From Cryptomeria japonica (lineage: Eukaryota; Streptophyta; Pinopsida; Cupressales; Cupressaceae): a stretch of 64,000 nt of DNA. The notes under the pieces were generated by a model. That model was not told the DNA's origin. It saw only the letters and a list, made by a program, of their open reading frames with translations, and searched no databases. Shown in pieces: positions 61,273 to 64,000 of the stretch. The stretch lies in the NCBI RefSeq assembly GCF_030272615.1, contig NC_081415.1, forward strand, positions 509,983,373 through 510,047,372. Direction: 5' to 3'. Position 1 is the stretch's first letter. The number at the start of each line of letters is the position of its first letter. A program made the position numbers and the translations under genes.

Positions 61273-62717
61273 TGTTGGCATTTCAATAAGGATATTGAGA
61301 AGGATGTTGGAGATTGTTAATATAACTAAAGAAGGATGATTACTGTCTTAATGATATTATTTTGGCATTGATGTCAAGAAATTGATTTTCTGATTCAGTA
61401 TGATGTTGTCATATCTTGAGAAGTATGTTTTGATGAGTATTAGGAGGTCGGTAAGTGACACAAAAAGAATGTGATAATGAAGGGGAGATATAAGTTATTC
61501 AATGGGCAACTATTACCGAGTTAGCCAATGATGAGATCATGTTATTTTGATTGTTTTGATAGCCTACACATGTTGTTGATTATAAGTTTAATATTGTATT
61601 ATGTCACGGAGCAAGGAACCTAGTCAGTAAACCCTAAGGTTATCGATATCGGTTAACGAAGGCAGAATGTCTACTGAGCGAAGTTCAGTATTAACCGAGT
61701 AACAACCGAGTTATAATAGATTGCATCGGATGGATAAAAACATTATTTAATGAAGGATGCTGATGAGCTGGAGATGAATAAATGATTGGTATGCCGCGCA
61801 AGAAGTTTGTTAAGGATCTATGACAATGGAAAATCAAGAGGAAGATCTATAGCACAGATTGAACTGCAATAACCTAGCACGGGTTCCTAGGAAGGAATGC
61901 CAGTTCCAAGGCGAGGTAAAACATTTTTAGGTCGAAGGATACATTGAACCTAGTCAAGTTTGATGATCTGATGGCTAAGATTGATCATGGGAAATGTGAT
62001 CAAGGAGATTAAACGGTCATAAATTGTTTTTAAATAAAGAATTGTTGATAAACACTACATGTAGGCAATGTATGCACAATGATGCTACAGAAATGTTTAC
62101 CGAGCTCAGAAGCTTGAAGATCTGATTGTAGAACAGACTGAGAAGCCCATCAAGCCCATCAAGGGATTAGATAAGTCTTATGACAAGATTGTTTTTGAGC
62201 AAATAAGAATCCGCTTTAGCATTTCAGATGTGAAGTTGCAGATATATTTTATTATTGTTGTTTATTTTGTAAGTGACAGGAAATCTCTTAACCGAGTGGA
62301 CCTAACAGTCTTATTTGTAAACCCTCTAGCAAGGTAACATTCTAAATGAGTGTTTGGAATCCTTTGACAAGGTCACTTCTAACAAAGTGCAAGACTCTAA
62401 CAAGTCTGAGGGAAATCCCTTAACCGGGTCACATCTAGCAATGTATATGTAATCTTTAATAGGATTTGCTTTTAACCGAGCATACTCTAGAAGGGTACAT
62501 TTCTTAGTGGGTCCGAAATCCCACAGTGGTTTTTCCCTATTTGGGTTTCCATGTTAAATCTGGTGTTATATGTGTTGTGATGTTATCTGTTCATGATTTT
62601 GAATGTTTTACCATTTTGGTTATGTATTCTGAAGTATAAGCTACCGAGGTTGAATCTGTTGAATATATTGAAGATTAAGTTTGTATGATTCACCCCCCCG
62701 CTCTCATCTTGTTTACT
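61273..62717 (+). mobile_element. Ty1/copia-type LTR with decayed primer-binding site
   Basis: Starts TGTTGGCATTTC (61273; a near copy TGTTGGCATTAC lies at 61248). It contains repeated AACCGAG and ACCGAGT phrases and, near the 3' end, CCCACAGTGGTTTTTCCCTA followed by TTTGGGTTTCCATG, wording typical of copia LTRs of the SIRE/Maximus kind. A C-run (CACCCCCCCG, 62691-62700) and TTTACTA follow, then TAGCATCAGAGC (62720-62731), one or two changes from the initiator-Met primer site TGGTATCAGAGC. No internal coding region follows, so this is a truncated element or a solo LTR with a little leader. Confidence 0.7.
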
Positions 62718-62731
62718 ATTAGCATCAGAGC

Positions 62732-64000
62732 TTTACAACAAGTAGTAAGAACTAACTTCAAAAATGAAGTTTAAGTCATACTTATTCTTCTCCAAGACAA
62801 TTGCATGAAAATAGGAACTCAAACCTCCTTGGTTGAACACAGCTAAAACCCATGTTTTTAAGCCTCCTAAAAGACTCCAAAAAGGCTTCAAAATGAAGAA
62901 AAAGTCAAATTTGACCAATTCCATCATAAAGGCTTTCAAAAATGCATTAATCTCCCTAAACTAACTCAAAACAACCCTATATACCCTCCAAATGTCTAGC
63001 AACTCCCCTATATCTTTGGTACTCCTCATAAATTACAAACAATGTCACTTTGACTCATCAAAAGTAATAACCACTCATTACTTTGCATAAATACTGGTTA
63101 AAGTGATAAATACTAACACTTAACATATTTACATCTATGAGAGTTCGATGCAATTCAAAGCACCAAATGAGGAATTAGTCAAAGTAATATTTGTTAAAAA
63201 TAAAGGCAAAAATGCCTCAAAGGTAGTCGAATGATTTTAGGGAAAGCAAACCCTAAAGAAAAATTTTAAGTTATTACTTTTTGGCATTCATTACACTTTC
63301 TCCTTTGTTGTGTTTAACTCTCTTGGTGTCGCCATGAGGGTTTTTCTCTTTTGAGGGTTTGGATGGAAATTTTGCTTGCAGATCTTGTGCACATGGCAAC
63401 CATCAAGGTAAGTCTTTGTTACTGTGATATCAATTCTAATCTCTTCTCTACACATTAGAGTGATGCTCGACTCTAACCTTTGAGATTTTGATATGTTTTC
63501 CCTTGATATCGGCCACTATTAAAAATCTCTATGACTACTTATTACACAAATTTACTGTGTTTTGAAAGACTATTGTAACTGCTTTTTACAGTGACTTTAT
63601 AGTCTCTATCTCTTATGTAGTGCATCAACATTGTTCAATTGATGCTATAATGGTGTCATCGCTCCATTCTTGTTCATTATTTACTATGTATACCTGGACT
63701 TAGTCCAAAGATAGTGGCTGCTTTTCAAAACATTGGTATCTCTATGACTAAAATTATGAGATTTTATGACTGTTTTGACAGTCGAGAGAAATTCTTGCTT
63801 TTCCACAATGTTTACTACTATGTGATGTTGCATCTCTCGAAACCTTTCACTACATTTGTGGCCAAAACCATTGAGATCTTTGGTGAGTTCATTAATTATG
63901 TTCCTTATGCTACTCTATGGATTGTATGCTTTGATAAAATGTCACTTATTTTCACTTGTCACTATTCTGAGATAATTTTTATAATTATCAGCATCTCTGA
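62732..64000. other. Intergenic DNA to the window end, no gene recognised
   Basis: Short ORFs only. AAGGTAAGTC at about 63406 looks like a splice donor after a short ATG-containing stretch, but no coding exon can be supported. Confidence 0.45.

Noticed and set aside
63380-63420. Exon with splice donor AAGGTAAGT
   Set aside because: No coding motif upstream and no partner acceptor or exon could be supported.

Overview
The window looks like intergenic chromatin from a large plant nuclear genome. It is AT-rich, has almost no intact host genes, and is full of decayed and nested transposons. Support for a plant comes from a class V (GH18) chitinase gene, a PLS-type pentatricopeptide-repeat fragment, a plant-type Helitron with an RPA-like gene, a plant L1 LINE with a C-terminal RNase H, and a Ty3/gypsy element with a Tat-like second RNase H. 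A gymnosperm (conifer-like genome) is my best guess from the nesting and very long LTRs, but this is inference only. No prokaryotic features are present.

Layout. 1-6672: right part of a dead autonomous Helitron (RPA fragment, Rep, PIF1 helicase, a 294-bp tandem duplication, 3' CTAG end). 6853-7953 (minus): class V chitinase broken by one TAG codon, with a recognisable promoter to its right. 8063-12128: two diverged inverted arms, the left one inside the chitinase upstream region, enclosing a PPR pseudogene. 12304-12796: nested tandem repeats. 14755-16560: 1.8 kb of almost pure pyrimidine on the plus strand, with a 185-bp (TC)n core, ending about 60 bp before a second Helitron 3' terminus (16620-16664). 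17121-20002: two short 5'-truncated retroposons and a degenerate 57-68 bp minisatellite.

21610-48616 is one Ty3/gypsy element with about 4.9-kb LTRs. Its 5' LTR is split by a younger 11.07-kb non-autonomous LTR element (23331-34403, minus strand, 1481-bp LTRs, perfect 5-bp target duplication ATTTC). The outer element has gag, protease, an extra RNase H placed before the reverse transcriptase, reverse transcriptase, a degenerate second RNase H and integrase, all with lesions. Each LTR also carries a decayed reading frame of roughly 1,000 codons of unknown function, downstream of a TATA-like box. This is the most unusual thing in the window.

49440-57888: an L1-type LINE with ORF1, endonuclease-RT-RNase H ORF2 (active-site losses) and, before its 3' tail, an intact 218-codon ORF of unknown function. 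57889-64000: AT-rich DNA with a small MITE-like element, short duplications and a Ty1/copia-type LTR (61273-62717).

The parts do not form a host pathway; they record successive insertions. The order that can be read directly is outer gypsy element first, then the inner element into its LTR. The two most interesting candidate systems are the LTR-encoded protein of the outer element and a strictly 21-bp-phased ATGCGCTA array beside the primer-binding site of the inner element.
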